Assembly: GCA_041391745.1 (NCBI GenBank)
Contig: JAWKNK010000003.1
Location: 186,001-250,000, forward strand
Length of the DNA stretch: 64,000 nucleotides
Source: JAIXWP01 sp041391745
Lineage (GTDB): Bacteria > Bacteroidota > Bacteroidia > Flavobacteriales_D > Sanyastnellaceae
Direction: 5' to 3'
The translations under genes were made by a program, and so were the position numbers. Each line of letters opens with the position of its first letter. Position 1 is the stretch's first letter. Of this stretch, positions 34,001 through 42,562 are shown one piece after another. Below the pieces are notes generated by a model. The model was not told where the DNA came from, did no database searches, and saw nothing but the letters and a program-made list of their open reading frames with translations.

Positions 34001-35648
34001 GCAAACCTCGACCTTTGTGAAAGGGAGCGGCGCGCAACAAAATGGAGGCAGGTATCTTGCAACAAGTTGTACGTTTATTTCCACTGGAATTCAAAGCCAT
34101 TTGCTCACCAATGTGAGTCGCGTAGTCAATTCCCAATTTACCAACCCACATGCACTAAGCGTGGATGCCATTGTGGATGCGAGTCAAAGTGAATTGATAG
34201 TCGAAACCAGTAGTATTGATGGATTCACCCATGGGATAAGTAAGCAATACGGCAAATCAACCAACCGATGTAACCAGATTTCAAATTGCAATGTTGCAGT
34301 AAAAAACGAATTCGGTATAGTAAACCTGAGTAGTTTGGACAATGCTGGTTTCAATTCTTTTGAAGACAATGGATATAACATCAACCTCAACAGTACTGTC
34401 CAACTCGATTTAGAAAAGGGTAGGAATCATTTTGGAATACCCGTTTACAAAAATGTCGATGGAACTATCGCTCTTTCCTGCGGAAAAGTATGTGACGACC
34501 AAAATATCTTAGCTCGTGGAAATGATTGGTTTGGAAATGTCAACGATATGGTCTCCATCACCACAAGTAACGCCGACTGCGGTGGCAGTTGCAACTTCTT
34601 TCTCTTTGACGAAAGTCCTGTGACGTACGACGGCTGTCCAGCATCCAGACCATTTCCAAAGCCAAGAAGTGTAAATAGTCATGTGGATCTTATATCCAAC
34701 AACCGTGACCTTTCATCAGAACTGGTTTATTTAAGTAATTACGGTTCTCTTCCATTAGACTCAGCTTTGGGAATCGCCGCAACTCGAATGGAGACTTATG
34801 ATAGTCTTGCAAATGATATTGAAGCTGTCGAAATGTTTCATGAAATTCTAATGCAAAATTTAATGTTGGATTCCTTGGACGTTCGTCGCGCAGCTCAATG
34901 GGGAGTGGAAAATATGAAAACCGCGCTTGAGAATCTTTTTGCAAGTCACGAAATTTCTGTTGCAGAAAATCGTGATGTTTTTCATCCATTGGTTCAACAT
35001 TATGTGGATGTGCTGAATGAAATGACAACCGAGTCAACTGCAGATTCTTTGGTCACAACACAATTTTATTTGGAACTGAATAAAGGTCATCTCTTCCGAA
35101 CCATTTACAAACACGAAATGGCTAAAGAAATTTTTGTTCACCTTGATGACTGCGCGCTTGATAGCTTAGAACAAAGCATTGTCAACTATTGGCTTTCGGA
35201 AATTGAAAATGAGATTGAATTTTTAAGTACCGTACAATCCGATCTCGAATTGATGGAAATTGAGAGCACCACAGCTTCGCTAGACAACACTGATTTTGCA
35301 GACCTTGATGACTATCGTTTTGGGGTTTACATTCATGACCCCAACTACGTGTCGTTTGTTAATTGCAGTCAATTAGTGTTCAACCGTGGTATAGAAAATG
35401 GCTCATCTGATTTGTTTGCATATCCCAACCCTAACAGAGGAGACTTCTATTTGAAAACGCCAATTGAAGGGGCCTTTGATCTTGAGGTTTACGATATGCT
35501 TGGTACCTTGGTGTTTAAGCGACATGAATCAGCTGGAGGGGTGGTTCGTCTTCAACTACCATCAGAACTTTCAACAGGAAATTACTTAGTGAAGGTGATA
35601 CAACAAGACGAATCAAAAGTTGTAAGTGTAATGATTGAAAATCATTGA
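31053..35648 (+). CDS. Large secreted multidomain protein with T9SS type A sorting domain
   Basis: A 1531-residue protein with a signal peptide (MKKLSMAILLGIVFPCLTLAQ). Residues about 22-560 form a helical, Trp/Tyr-rich region (WRVNWAHAADHTNSALYWTD; YLGHYLQVLATEYKLL) that may be an alpha/alpha-toroid-like fold, though no enzyme family is recognised. Residues about 590-1190 are many short beta repeats with Asn/Ser turns (FQSGAQLNIAEGVKVVVKNG; LDNSLLTFNG), as in right-handed beta-helices. Residues about 1200-1440 are mostly helical. The last 78 residues (from 1454; AYPNPNRGDFYL, YDMLGTLVFK, STGNYLVKV) are a type A T9SS C-terminal domain, directing export and surface anchoring or release. Ends with a bidirectional terminator. 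Confidence 0.8.
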   Translation: MKKLSMAILLGIVFPCLTLAQNLTMYSELTDKYWQYRDRFKKHFIKIGLDQGESIPASAWRVNWAHAADHTNSALYWTDATIYLGHYLQVLATEYKLLSSRGLSTEKTENEIYFAVRALNRLDQQAEPFLYGTDENINGLLLRDDVPANFHEHFKNAYSPVFNTTSELEYTHSDYAPLHVYSDQGELGTNQSYNPNNVQSLDQLVDIFTGAYLLYKLVPNIGLQPPGQEVIQLHPYITNIIGRIYARLENQGYVIHEFDNQDPVSRGAYCWYGAPMFKHIAREMLGGYEGYADFIQGMYQISQEEAEDMAWDHGVDVLYPMNNPTISHDTFQAQWEMLENTNLPMSNNGFCIDTEIFGGLFSSITDFVMNEILDNWNVNYNSSNMELCLLPGTMNEDNLHIMFQLALLNQTWSPAYLGSNATLPENGFYWYPLLYEVMHGVGQDQNYNNENFYLEMLSYAPCEGPWSDPNYEYFGQETAQAPDGWASQNRLFHPDNAYTGPEDPSFRGEYSGIDYMLYHNLVQLVYGTEQTFGLEKTCACASQLVDDEIVDYNVTSEPAFDDYSSKGISIPDYLSHNTTFENCSVQLMNDLVICRPYEGATTEIIFQSGAQLNIAEGVKVVVKNGCTLTLDNSLLTFNGMTFNEDLNSLIHVEEGALLQVINGTVVDVATPHTSGFFIQGDMHLINSALSLSDESARTQLFASEGGTVNIYSSNYSQSYLGKLDVIAADDGSILMDNLNWNLRGGYWSGRNSGAIDVMNSTMNYEDVELDFDSNTYISFETSAIEFDQSMAEFNDGALLETIESTFKLSGNTHFLFNIHDDNPSRWTYDHSALWLNGNNSKVALNGGILHVTQGSIFKPLFDDVSGFIEIGNQLDHEVELEPGSQMWLEGAGQDDLILKVVNNGNLWIEQSQAVLTIRNGFVNMGNNGHVWTASAFNANNVKFSDEYTEDSSADVAVWFKPANISNCLFTGSGYKGVQNNSMLQTSTFVKGSGAQQNGGRYLATSCTFISTGIQSHLLTNVSRVVNSQFTNPHALSVDAIVDASQSELIVETSSIDGFTHGISKQYGKSTNRCNQISNCNVAVKNEFGIVNLSSLDNAGFNSFEDNGYNINLNSTVQLDLEKGRNHFGIPVYKNVDGTIALSCGKVCDDQNILARGNDWFGNVNDMVSITTSNADCGGSCNFFLFDESPVTYDGCPASRPFPKPRSVNSHVDLISNNRDLSSELVYLSNYGSLPLDSALGIAATRMETYDSLANDIEAVEMFHEILMQNLMLDSLDVRRAAQWGVENMKTALENLFASHEISVAENRDVFHPLVQHYVDVLNEMTTESTADSLVTTQFYLELNKGHLFRTIYKHEMAKEIFVHLDDCALDSLEQSIVNYWLSEIENEIEFLSTVQSDLELMEIESTTASLDNTDFADLDDYRFGVYIHDPNYVSFVNCSQLVFNRGIENGSSDLFAYPNPNRGDFYLKTPIEGAFDLEVYDMLGTLVFKRHESAGGVVRLQLPSELSTGNYLVKVIQQDESKVVSVMIENH

Positions 35649-35682
35649 TTCATGATTCTTTATTAAGCAGAAAGAAAAGATT

Positions 35683-35727
35683 AAAACGGCCTGTTTCAAT
35701 TAGTGAAGCAGGCCGTTATCTTTTATA
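35683..35727. terminator. Bidirectional terminator between convergent genes
   Basis: AACGGCCTGTTTCA (35685-35698) pairs with TGAAGCAGGCCGTT (35704-35717) over 14 bp with one G-U and a 5-nt loop. T-rich sequence lies on the plus side and a run of four A on the other, serving the T9SS gene and the convergent DUF4349 gene. Confidence 0.82.
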
Positions 35728-35735
35728 AAAGAGAA

Positions 35736-36620
35736 TTACTCTCTATCTCTATTAACTAATGATTTCAGCAAATTAAATTTATCGAGGACCCACAAAAGAA
35801 CACCTACAGATAGGCTGACAAAAAAGACTGTGACCACAAACATTAAAAATTTCGATAACGTCCATTCCAAGGCCACTTTAACGCGATGCAAAAAACTTAT
35901 TTTCTTTTCCGCCTCGCCTTCGTACATAGATAGCTTAACCGTACAAAACTCATTAACCGTGTCAAAATTACCCAGCTCTACCCCTAGGTTTTGTGCTCTT
36001 TCTTCTGTTTCTAAAATCTTCTCATTTAGCTTAATGAAATCAGCGATAGAGCCGCCCTTAGATTTTAACTCAAGTAGCGATTGTAATGAACTTTCTATAG
36101 AAGCCTTTTGGGCATTGAGCTCTCGATATTCATTTGTTTTATCCACCTTGGTAATGACGGTACCTTTCAACTCTCCAATTTGTTTCAACTCGTTATACAA
36201 ACTGTCGAACAACTCTGGATTTACTCCAATCAAAAGGTGAATTTGACGATTGCCTTCTTGACCAAGGTTTTGTTCATATTGGATAACCGCATTGAACGCG
36301 CTGGACTTAGCCTTGATCAATTCTTCATCCTTGTCGAATTGGGTAGATTTAGAGTTAATAGTAGCCGTTTTCTCATATTTTTGATTGGCGCCCATTGCTC
36401 CGCCCAAATCTGAAATTTGATCGTTTTTAATTTTTTCTGTAGCGTAGTTTTTAATGGTGTTGTTTACGCTACTGAAATTGTCAATCAACGCATTTCTCTC
36501 ATTAGAACTCGAGTCCACTTCGATGTACCCATAGATGAGTCTGAATGCAAAAAGTAGAATAAAAATTATGGCAAACCATCGGCTAATTTTCTTGAATCTA
36601 GTTTTAAAGTCTTGTCTCAT
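35736..36620 (-). CDS. DUF4349-type membrane protein
   Basis: A 294-residue protein with an N-terminal membrane helix (WFAIIFILLFAFRLIYGYI, about 15-33) and a periplasmic domain with a long coiled coil (about 165-215: YRELNAQKASIESSLQSLLE and KLNEKILETEERAQNLGVEL). A second C-terminal helix follows (FLMFVVTVFFVSLSVGVLLWVL, about 258-280). The arrangement and the FCTVKLSMYE strand match DUF4349, a family of unknown function. A 14-bp sequence shared with the dinB upstream dyad occurs at 36637-36650, just before the start. It ends at the bidirectional terminator shared with the convergent T9SS gene. Confidence 0.8.
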   Translation of the reverse strand: MRQDFKTRFKKISRWFAIIFILLFAFRLIYGYIEVDSSSNERNALIDNFSSVNNTIKNYATEKIKNDQISDLGGAMGANQKYEKTATINSKSTQFDKDEELIKAKSSAFNAVIQYEQNLGQEGNRQIHLLIGVNPELFDSLYNELKQIGELKGTVITKVDKTNEYRELNAQKASIESSLQSLLELKSKGGSIADFIKLNEKILETEERAQNLGVELGNFDTVNEFCTVKLSMYEGEAEKKISFLHRVKVALEWTLSKFLMFVVTVFFVSLSVGVLLWVLDKFNLLKSLVNRDRE

Positions 36621-36636
36621 GTTTTCATTTTTTGCA

Positions 36637-36650
36637 TTGCTAATATAATT
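36637..36650. repeat. 14-bp sequence shared with the dinB upstream region
   Basis: TTGCTAATATAATT is identical to 25552-25565. On the minus strand it reads AATTATATTAGCAA and lies 17 nt before the DUF4349 start codon; it may be a variant promoter (TATATTAG in the -7 position). Confidence 0.35.
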
Positions 36651-36682
36651 TCTTGAACCTACTTTATACTACAACTTTTCAC

Positions 36683-36718
36683 AAAAAAAAACAGCTCCAA
36701 GATGGAGCTGCTTTTTTT
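36683..36718. terminator. Terminator downstream of the 161-residue lipoprotein gene
   Basis: CAGCTCCA (36692-36699) and TGGAGCTG (36703-36710) form an 8-bp stem. Runs of A on the left (T on the minus strand) and T on the right make it bidirectional by sequence. The lipoprotein gene on the minus strand reads into it. Confidence 0.85.
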
Positions 36719-36743
36719 CTTAATCATTTTTTCTTCCTGCCGA

Positions 36744-37229
36744 TTATTTCACCTTGAAGTAGGTAGAAGTTTCGGTGGTGTAGAAATAACTGTTGTTCAT
36801 GTTTGATTCGAAGAACTTGCGCATTTGATCAGAATCTTCAAATGTCTCACGGATATAAGGTGTCACTTCATCCAAAGAAAATTTGAAATCACCTTTCATG
36901 TTCACTTTGTAGAAATAATAAGAAGAATATTCTGTCTCTTCTTTCAAATTCAAAAACAGGTTGCCACCAATTTTTGTAAAGTGCCCTCTATAAGTTGTCA
37001 CAGTACCATCGTAGGTTGAAGTTTGATTGATTTCTACCTCATAATCTCCCTTCTTTACCACTTCTGTCTGTTCGCCATCACTGCCTTCTTTTTCCCAAGT
37101 ACCAATAAAATTGGCTGGTACAGCAGTGCTTGCAGCACTCAACGGAACTGAAGATGAGTATGGACAAGCCATCAATACAAAAGCAAGTGAAATCACTGCC
37201 AGACCTGAAAAAATTCTTGAAAATTTCAT
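36744..37229 (-). CDS. Putative lipoprotein of the lipocalin-like type
   Basis: A 161-residue protein with a lipoprotein signal (IFSGLAVISLAFVLMAC, lipobox LMAC, Cys22). The mature part has FIGTWEKEGSDGEQTEVVKK followed by strands YRGHFTKIGGNLFLNLKEE and YFYKVNMKGDFKFSLDEV. The GxW plus repeated beta-strand pattern resembles small lipocalin-like or copper-resistance NlpE-like beta-barrels of Bacteroidota. That assignment is weak. It is transcribed alone, between its own terminator and the divergent T9SS type B gene. Confidence 0.65.
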   Translation of the reverse strand: MKFSRIFSGLAVISLAFVLMACPYSSSVPLSAASTAVPANFIGTWEKEGSDGEQTEVVKKGDYEVEINQTSTYDGTVTTYRGHFTKIGGNLFLNLKEETEYSSYYFYKVNMKGDFKFSLDEVTPYIRETFEDSDQMRKFFESNMNNSYFYTTETSTYFKVK

Positions 37230-37347
37230 AGCGATTTTAATATTTGTGACGAAGATAAGTGGCTTTCCGCCAAAATTCTATACGCTGTTTACCTTATATT
37301 TGAAGATGTGGCAACTTTAAGCCTCTCCCGCTTGTCTTAGTGTAGCA

Positions 37348-40300
37348 GTGTTGGTGCGATCGATCCTCATATTAAGCTTTTCACTCCTGTCGTTTCTTGG
37401 CAGAAGTCAGTTCACCTTTGTAGAAAACAAGGGGCAATGGCCCCATCAAGTTGTTGCCGCAACGGATCTGACATTTGGAAAATTATTTATTGAAAAATCA
37501 GGACTTACGTACCACCTACTCGATCCGGAATTCATTCGCTCGCTTCACCCCTCTGATCGTCCTCCGGTAGATTCAATTCGTGGTCATGCCTATTCTGTTA
37601 CCTGGAAAAATGCTCTTCCCCTCCCACGATTCGAGGGGGAAAAACCATTCAACTATTATTACAATTATTACGTTGGAACGCAAGAGCACTGGGCTGATAA
37701 CTGTAGCGTATTTCAATCGTGTTCGCTGCGTGAAATTTATGCAAACATTGATATTCGAATTCACGCCCCAACCGATCAATTAAAATACGATTTCATTGTT
37801 CACCCCGGTGCCGACCCTCAGCAAATTGCTCTGGTGTACGATGGTGTAAACAATCTTTTTTTGAGGGGAAAAAGTTTGGTAATTGAGACTTCAGTGGGTA
37901 CTATAACAGAGGCGGAACCCTTTGCCTATCAGGTGCGCAACGGAAAAATAGAAGAAATAGTATGCTCATACCAAATCACTGATAATGAGGTTGTTTTTAG
38001 CCTTGGAGCGTACGACCATTCCCTCGACCTGATAATAGATCCTGAAATTGCTTTCTCGACTTTTATCGGTTCTACCGCTTCGAACTTTGGATTTACCGCG
38101 AGCAATGATTCACAAGAAAATTTGATTTCGGGTGCCGCCGTTTTCAATGCTGGTTATCCTACCACTGTCGGTGCGTATTCAACTTCTTACAACAACCAGT
38201 CGTCCAATTATATGGATGTTGGAATTTCGAAGTTTGATAATACGGGAAGTCAACTTTTGTACTCGACTTATTTGGGAGGAGGTCTTCAAGAAACTCCTCA
38301 TAGTATTGTTGTGAATAGCAATGACGACATCATTGTGATGGGTGCTACGGGCAGCAACAATTTTCCGACAACTGCAGGGGCGTACCTCAGCACATTTCAA
38401 GGCGGTACCAACTTGCCTATGAACACCCTTTTTACCAGCAGTCACCCGAATGGATGTGATATTTTTCTCACTAAGTTTTCGAGTGCCGGGTTACTTCAAC
38501 AATCCACATATGTTGGCGGTTCAGAAAACGATGGATTAAATATCGGGGACCAACTTTTTTACAATTACGGAGATGTTTTTCGCGGCGAAGTGAATGTCGA
38601 TGCCAACGATAATATTTTCATCGCGACATGTTCACGCGGAGGAATTGGTTTTGCTCCAGGCAGCGCCCAACCTTCATTCGGAGGAGGAATCACCGATGGT
38701 GTAGTAATGAAATTTAATTCCACACTTTCAAATATTATCAACGGAACCTACATCGGCGGTGTAGACAATGATGCTTGCTATGCTCTAGAGTTTGAAGCTG
38801 ACGGTACGTTGATTGTTGCTGGAGGAACAAAGTCCCAAAATTTCCAACATTGCATAGGCGGATATGATGTCAATTTTGATGATCAAACTGATGGATTTAT
38901 TTTAAAAATGGATCCAAATACTTTGCTTGTTGAAAGCGGAACTTTTGTGGGAACACCCGAGTACGACCAAGTGTATTTCATCCAAACCGATTTGGATGGA
39001 AATATATATGCACTTGGCCAAACCGCTGGTGACATGCCTATCACACCTGGCTTATACGGTCAGGCCAACAGTGGACAATTCATTTCGAAATTCGACCCGA
39101 CGCTTGCTAATCTTATTTGGAATACGACCATCGGCACTGGAAGCGGTGAGATCGATATTTCTCCTACAGCTTTTTTGGTGAGCGATTGTAATCAAATATT
39201 TTTTAGTGGTTGGGGTGGAAACACCAATTCGGTAACCTGTGCTTTTTCATACGACTGCTATGCTGTGGAAAGCACCACTATCGGATTGCCCATTACCGCT
39301 GATGCCGTGCAGCCAAGTACAGATGGAAGTGATTTTTATTTGTGCGTGCTTTCTGCTGAAGCTACAAGTATCATTTATGGGTCATACCTCGGTGGCGCTC
39401 AAAGTTCTGAACATGTAGATGGAGGCACATCTCGCTTTTCAAAAAACGGCACTGTTTATCAAGCCGTGTGTGCGGGATGCCAAGGCAACAGCGATTTTCC
39501 TTCTACTCCCAATGCGTGGAGTCCAAGTAATCCTAGCACAGGTTGTAATCTTGCAGTCTTTCGATTCAACCTTGGGCAAATTGAAGCGCAAGTCAATATT
39601 GATGGTCCGGATCAAATCTGTGATGGATCGCCTGCCAACTTCATTAATTTAAGTATCGGAAGTAATCAATACGAGTGGTCGTTTGGAGATGGCGATGGCT
39701 CGACGGATGTGAACGCCTCGCATACATATCCAGAACCAGGAACGTATGAAGTACAACTCATTGCTTCACATACAAGTGATTGCTTGATTAGTGATACTAC
39801 TTACATTACCTTAACCGTTTTACCCGGTGTGGACCCTACAGCTATTGCTGTCCCAGATGTTTGTCCGGGAACTGAAATAAGCCTTTCAGGAGCGGGAAGT
39901 GAAAATGCGTTTTGGGATGAAGACCCGTTGCTTTCAGATAATAGCATTTTGAATCCCACAGCAGTGGTGGATGCCACACACACTTTTTACTTTATTGATT
40001 TTAATGATTGTGATAATGATACTGTAGCTATCACAGTGAATGTCTTTCCTGTTAACACTTCCGTTTCCCCGGAACAAACCATTTGTCAGGGAGCAAGTGT
40101 TGACTTAGTGTGCACAGGCGGACAAACCTATGCATGGAGTCCTCCAGATGGATTGAATAATACACTGGGCGCCACGGTGACAGCAACACCGAATGATACG
40201 ATAACATATCATATCAATATTACAACTGTAGATGGTTGTACTTCGGAAGAAGAGGTGACAGTAAATGTGGATGTGCAAAGCATTGGAGGCAATGTGTATC

Positions 40301-41226
40301 CCAACGATAGTTTATGCATTGGACAAAGTATTACGCTCTCTGCGCAGAGTGCTAGTTCATACAGTTGGTCGCCTTCCAACTCGCTCAACAATTCAAGTGT
40401 GCAGCACCCCATTGCCACACCATCAAGCACAACCACTTACACCGTGCATCTGGCCAACTCGTGCGCCGAGGGAGAAGATCAAGTGACCGTTGTAGTACTC
40501 GTTCCTCAAGCGTTTGCTTCTGAGGATGGAGTGATTTGCATAGGAACACCTTTTCCTGCAAGCGCTTCTGGTGGTGAGCAATATTTTTGGACACCCGCAT
40601 CATTGGCCGCACCACCAGATCAAGCTGAAACGTTGCTTTATCCCACCACAACAACAACCTTTACTGTGGCAGTTACAGATGAATTTGGCTGTGTGGCATC
40701 CGACGAACTTACAGTTACCGTGCTTCCTGCGCCAAGTGTTTTTGCAGGTCCTGATGTGTCATATGAAATCCCCGGAAGTGTTCAATTGGTGGGTGATCCT
40801 GGAGGACTTCCCTTTGAGTGGAGTCCTTCTGATGGGTTGAGTTGTACCGATTGTCTTTACCCTTATGCCAATCCTGATGAGCCAACCTATTATACAATTA
40901 GAGTAATAGACGCCTTAGGTTGTGCTGGCAGCGATTCTGTTTTGGTAACCCCCTACTTTCCGCTCTACGCCCCCAATACAATTACACCAAACAATGATGG
41001 ATTGAATGACGTTTTTTATATCGAGGGTGAGAATATTCCTGGGTATCATTTAGAAATTTACAACCGTTGGGGCGACAAGATTTTTGAGTCAGACGATCGC
41101 GAGCAACCTTGGGTACCGCAAATCAACGGTTATTATGTGCAAGATGGAACCTATATCTGGGTATTGGAATATGACTCTATAGACCGCAGGAAGCAGCTTG
41201 TGGGTCATGTGAATGTTTTGAGGTAA
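37348..41226 (+). CDS. Large secreted protein with beta-propeller, PKD-like repeats and T9SS type B sorting domain
   Basis: A 1292-residue protein. GTG at 37348 is the first start, with GTG at 37354 as an alternative; no ATG is near. A signal peptide (SILILSFSLLSFLGRSQ) is followed by the common N-domain (FVENKGQWPHQV, KSGLTYHLLDPE). SBBP-like propeller repeats (about 230-700; YSTYLGGGLQETPHSIVVNS) lead to a PKD domain (about 755-835; WSFGDGDGSTDVNASHTYPE). Four Ig-like repeats of roughly 75-90 residues then end in a GC dipeptide and strand (e.g. YAWSPPDGLN, YSWSPSNSLN, YFWTPASLAA, FEWSPSDGLS). The last 86 residues (APNTITPNNDGLNDVF, EIYNRWGDKIFES, GTYIWVLEY) are the gliding-associated type B sorting domain. 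Likely a cell-surface adhesion or matrix protein (inference). Confidence 0.85.
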   Translation: MLVRSILILSFSLLSFLGRSQFTFVENKGQWPHQVVAATDLTFGKLFIEKSGLTYHLLDPEFIRSLHPSDRPPVDSIRGHAYSVTWKNALPLPRFEGEKPFNYYYNYYVGTQEHWADNCSVFQSCSLREIYANIDIRIHAPTDQLKYDFIVHPGADPQQIALVYDGVNNLFLRGKSLVIETSVGTITEAEPFAYQVRNGKIEEIVCSYQITDNEVVFSLGAYDHSLDLIIDPEIAFSTFIGSTASNFGFTASNDSQENLISGAAVFNAGYPTTVGAYSTSYNNQSSNYMDVGISKFDNTGSQLLYSTYLGGGLQETPHSIVVNSNDDIIVMGATGSNNFPTTAGAYLSTFQGGTNLPMNTLFTSSHPNGCDIFLTKFSSAGLLQQSTYVGGSENDGLNIGDQLFYNYGDVFRGEVNVDANDNIFIATCSRGGIGFAPGSAQPSFGGGITDGVVMKFNSTLSNIINGTYIGGVDNDACYALEFEADGTLIVAGGTKSQNFQHCIGGYDVNFDDQTDGFILKMDPNTLLVESGTFVGTPEYDQVYFIQTDLDGNIYALGQTAGDMPITPGLYGQANSGQFISKFDPTLANLIWNTTIGTGSGEIDISPTAFLVSDCNQIFFSGWGGNTNSVTCAFSYDCYAVESTTIGLPITADAVQPSTDGSDFYLCVLSAEATSIIYGSYLGGAQSSEHVDGGTSRFSKNGTVYQAVCAGCQGNSDFPSTPNAWSPSNPSTGCNLAVFRFNLGQIEAQVNIDGPDQICDGSPANFINLSIGSNQYEWSFGDGDGSTDVNASHTYPEPGTYEVQLIASHTSDCLISDTTYITLTVLPGVDPTAIAVPDVCPGTEISLSGAGSENAFWDEDPLLSDNSILNPTAVVDATHTFYFIDFNDCDNDTVAITVNVFPVNTSVSPEQTICQGASVDLVCTGGQTYAWSPPDGLNNTLGATVTATPNDTITYHINITTVDGCTSEEEVTVNVDVQSIGGNVYPNDSLCIGQSITLSAQSASSYSWSPSNSLNNSSVQHPIATPSSTTTYTVHLANSCAEGEDQVTVVVLVPQAFASEDGVICIGTPFPASASGGEQYFWTPASLAAPPDQAETLLYPTTTTTFTVAVTDEFGCVASDELTVTVLPAPSVFAGPDVSYEIPGSVQLVGDPGGLPFEWSPSDGLSCTDCLYPYANPDEPTYYTIRVIDALGCAGSDSVLVTPYFPLYAPNTITPNNDGLNDVFYIEGENIPGYHLEIYNRWGDKIFESDDREQPWVPQINGYYVQDGTYIWVLEYDSIDRRKQLVGHVNVLR

Positions 41227-41244
41227 AACATTAGACGGGGCGAT

Positions 41245-41252
41245 TATCTTTG
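41245..41252 (+). promoter_or_regulatory. Candidate -7 box (TATCTTTG) 4 nt before the enoyl-CoA hydratase ATG
   Basis: Exact TAnnTTTG in the 30-bp gap after the T9SS gene, followed by CCCC and ATG at 41257. It predicts a leaderless or near-leaderless mRNA. Confidence 0.5.
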
Positions 41253-41256
41253 CCCC

Positions 41257-42039
41257 ATGGCATACGAAAATATTTTACTACAGCAAGAAGCTAGCGTGTT
41301 GAAAATCACAATCAACCGCCCAGATCAGCTAAATGCGCTCAACAAGCAAACCATTGAAGAGTTGAACAAAGCATTGGCGCTCGCCGATGTGAATGCAGAA
41401 GTGCGTGTAATCATTATTACTGGTTCCGGCGAGAAAGCTTTTGTAGCGGGTGCAGATATCAAGGAGTTTGCAGCATTTAGCGTGGAAGAAGGAAGAATGT
41501 TGAGTCGTAGTGGGCACAAATTGCTTTTTGATTTTGTAGAAAACATGTCGAAGCCAGTTATCGCGGCAGTCAATGGATTTGCGTTAGGTGGAGGTCTAGA
41601 ATTGGCCATGTCTTGCCACATCAGAGTAGCATCCGACAATGCTAAAATGGGTTTACCAGAAGTGTCATTGGGTGTAATTCCTGGTTACGGCGGAACACAG
41701 CGATTGACGCAGCTTGTTGGTAAAGGAAAGGCAATGGAAATGATTGCCACTGCAGGTATGATTGGAGCTACTGAAGCAGAAAATTGGGGACTAGTAAACT
41801 ACGTGGTGCCTCAATCAGATTTGATGTCGAAATGTGAAGAAATTGCAGGAAAAATTGTAAAGAATTCACCTACAGCGATTGCTTCAGCCTATCGCTCTAT
41901 CCTATCCGGATTCCGCAAGAATACCAATGGATTTGAAGAAGAAATCAAAGAGTTTGGTCAATGCTTCGGCACCGAAGATTTTAAAGAAGGAACAACAGCG
42001 TTTATCGAAAAACGTAAACCTGTTTTCAACGGTAAATAA
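41257..42039 (+). CDS. Enoyl-CoA hydratase (crotonase family)
   Basis: A 260-residue short-chain enoyl-CoA hydratase, hydrating trans-2-enoyl-CoA in fatty-acid or amino-acid degradation. The CoA/oxyanion motif AFVAGADIKEFA and the catalytic glutamates are present: Glu115 in GFALGGGLELAMSC and Glu135 in MGLPEVSLGVIPGYGGTQRL. Their 20-residue spacing equals that of rat mitochondrial hydratase, which supports a true hydratase rather than another crotonase. The stop overlaps the dut start by one base (TAATG), coupling translation. The exact pathway is not shown by neighbours. Confidence 0.93.
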   Translation: MAYENILLQQEASVLKITINRPDQLNALNKQTIEELNKALALADVNAEVRVIIITGSGEKAFVAGADIKEFAAFSVEEGRMLSRSGHKLLFDFVENMSKPVIAAVNGFALGGGLELAMSCHIRVASDNAKMGLPEVSLGVIPGYGGTQRLTQLVGKGKAMEMIATAGMIGATEAENWGLVNYVVPQSDLMSKCEEIAGKIVKNSPTAIASAYRSILSGFRKNTNGFEEEIKEFGQCFGTEDFKEGTTAFIEKRKPVFNGK

Positions 42040-42473
42040 TGGCAGTTCAAATCATCAATAAATCGAAGTATCCGCTTCCGCAATATGAAACGAAACATTC
42101 TGCGGGAATGGATTTGCGTGCCAATATTGAAGAGGCATTGACGCTTCAACCTATGCAGCGCATGCTCATCCCTACGGGGCTTTTTATTGCTTTGGAAGAA
42201 AATACAGAAGCACAAATTCGCCCGAGAAGTGGGATGGCATATAAGCAAGGACTTACAGTATTGAATTCTCCCGGCACTATCGATGCCGACTATCGTGGAG
42301 AAATAAAGGTCTTGCTTGTCAATCTCAGCGGTGAGCCACAAACCATTCAGCCAGGCGATCGTGTAGCACAGATGATAGTAGCTTCTTATGTGCGAGTGGA
42401 TTGGGTAGAAACCGAAGAACTCGGTGAAACCATGCGTGGCGAAGGGGGATTTGGTAGCACGGGCAAGCAATAA
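42039..42473 (+). CDS. dut: Deoxyuridine 5'-triphosphate nucleotidohydrolase
   Basis: A trimeric dUTPase converting dUTP to dUMP and pyrophosphate, preventing uracil incorporation and feeding dTMP synthesis. All five motifs are visible in 144 residues: AGMDLRA, RPRSGMAYKQG, GTIDADYRGEI with the catalytic Asp, QPGDRVAQMIV, and the C-terminal P-loop-like RGEGGFGSTG. It overlaps the hydratase stop by one base. A clear 89-bp gap without a terminator separates it from the nucleotidyltransferase. Confidence 0.96.
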   Translation: MAVQIINKSKYPLPQYETKHSAGMDLRANIEEALTLQPMQRMLIPTGLFIALEENTEAQIRPRSGMAYKQGLTVLNSPGTIDADYRGEIKVLLVNLSGEPQTIQPGDRVAQMIVASYVRVDWVETEELGETMRGEGGFGSTGKQ

Positions 42474-42562
42474 ATCCAATCTTATTTGTTCATTACTCTT
42501 TACCTTGCTGTCTGAATTGATGGAAAGAAGTCCTTTCCTTTGTTAGTTCGGTAATTAGTGAT

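Noticed and set aside
34690..35037. 115-residue minus-strand reading frame inside the T9SS type A gene
   Set aside because: No domain, no promoter, fully inside a convincing gene.
41958..42479. 173-residue minus-strand reading frame opposite dut
   Set aside because: Antisense to an intact dUTPase with all motifs; composition is not protein-like.
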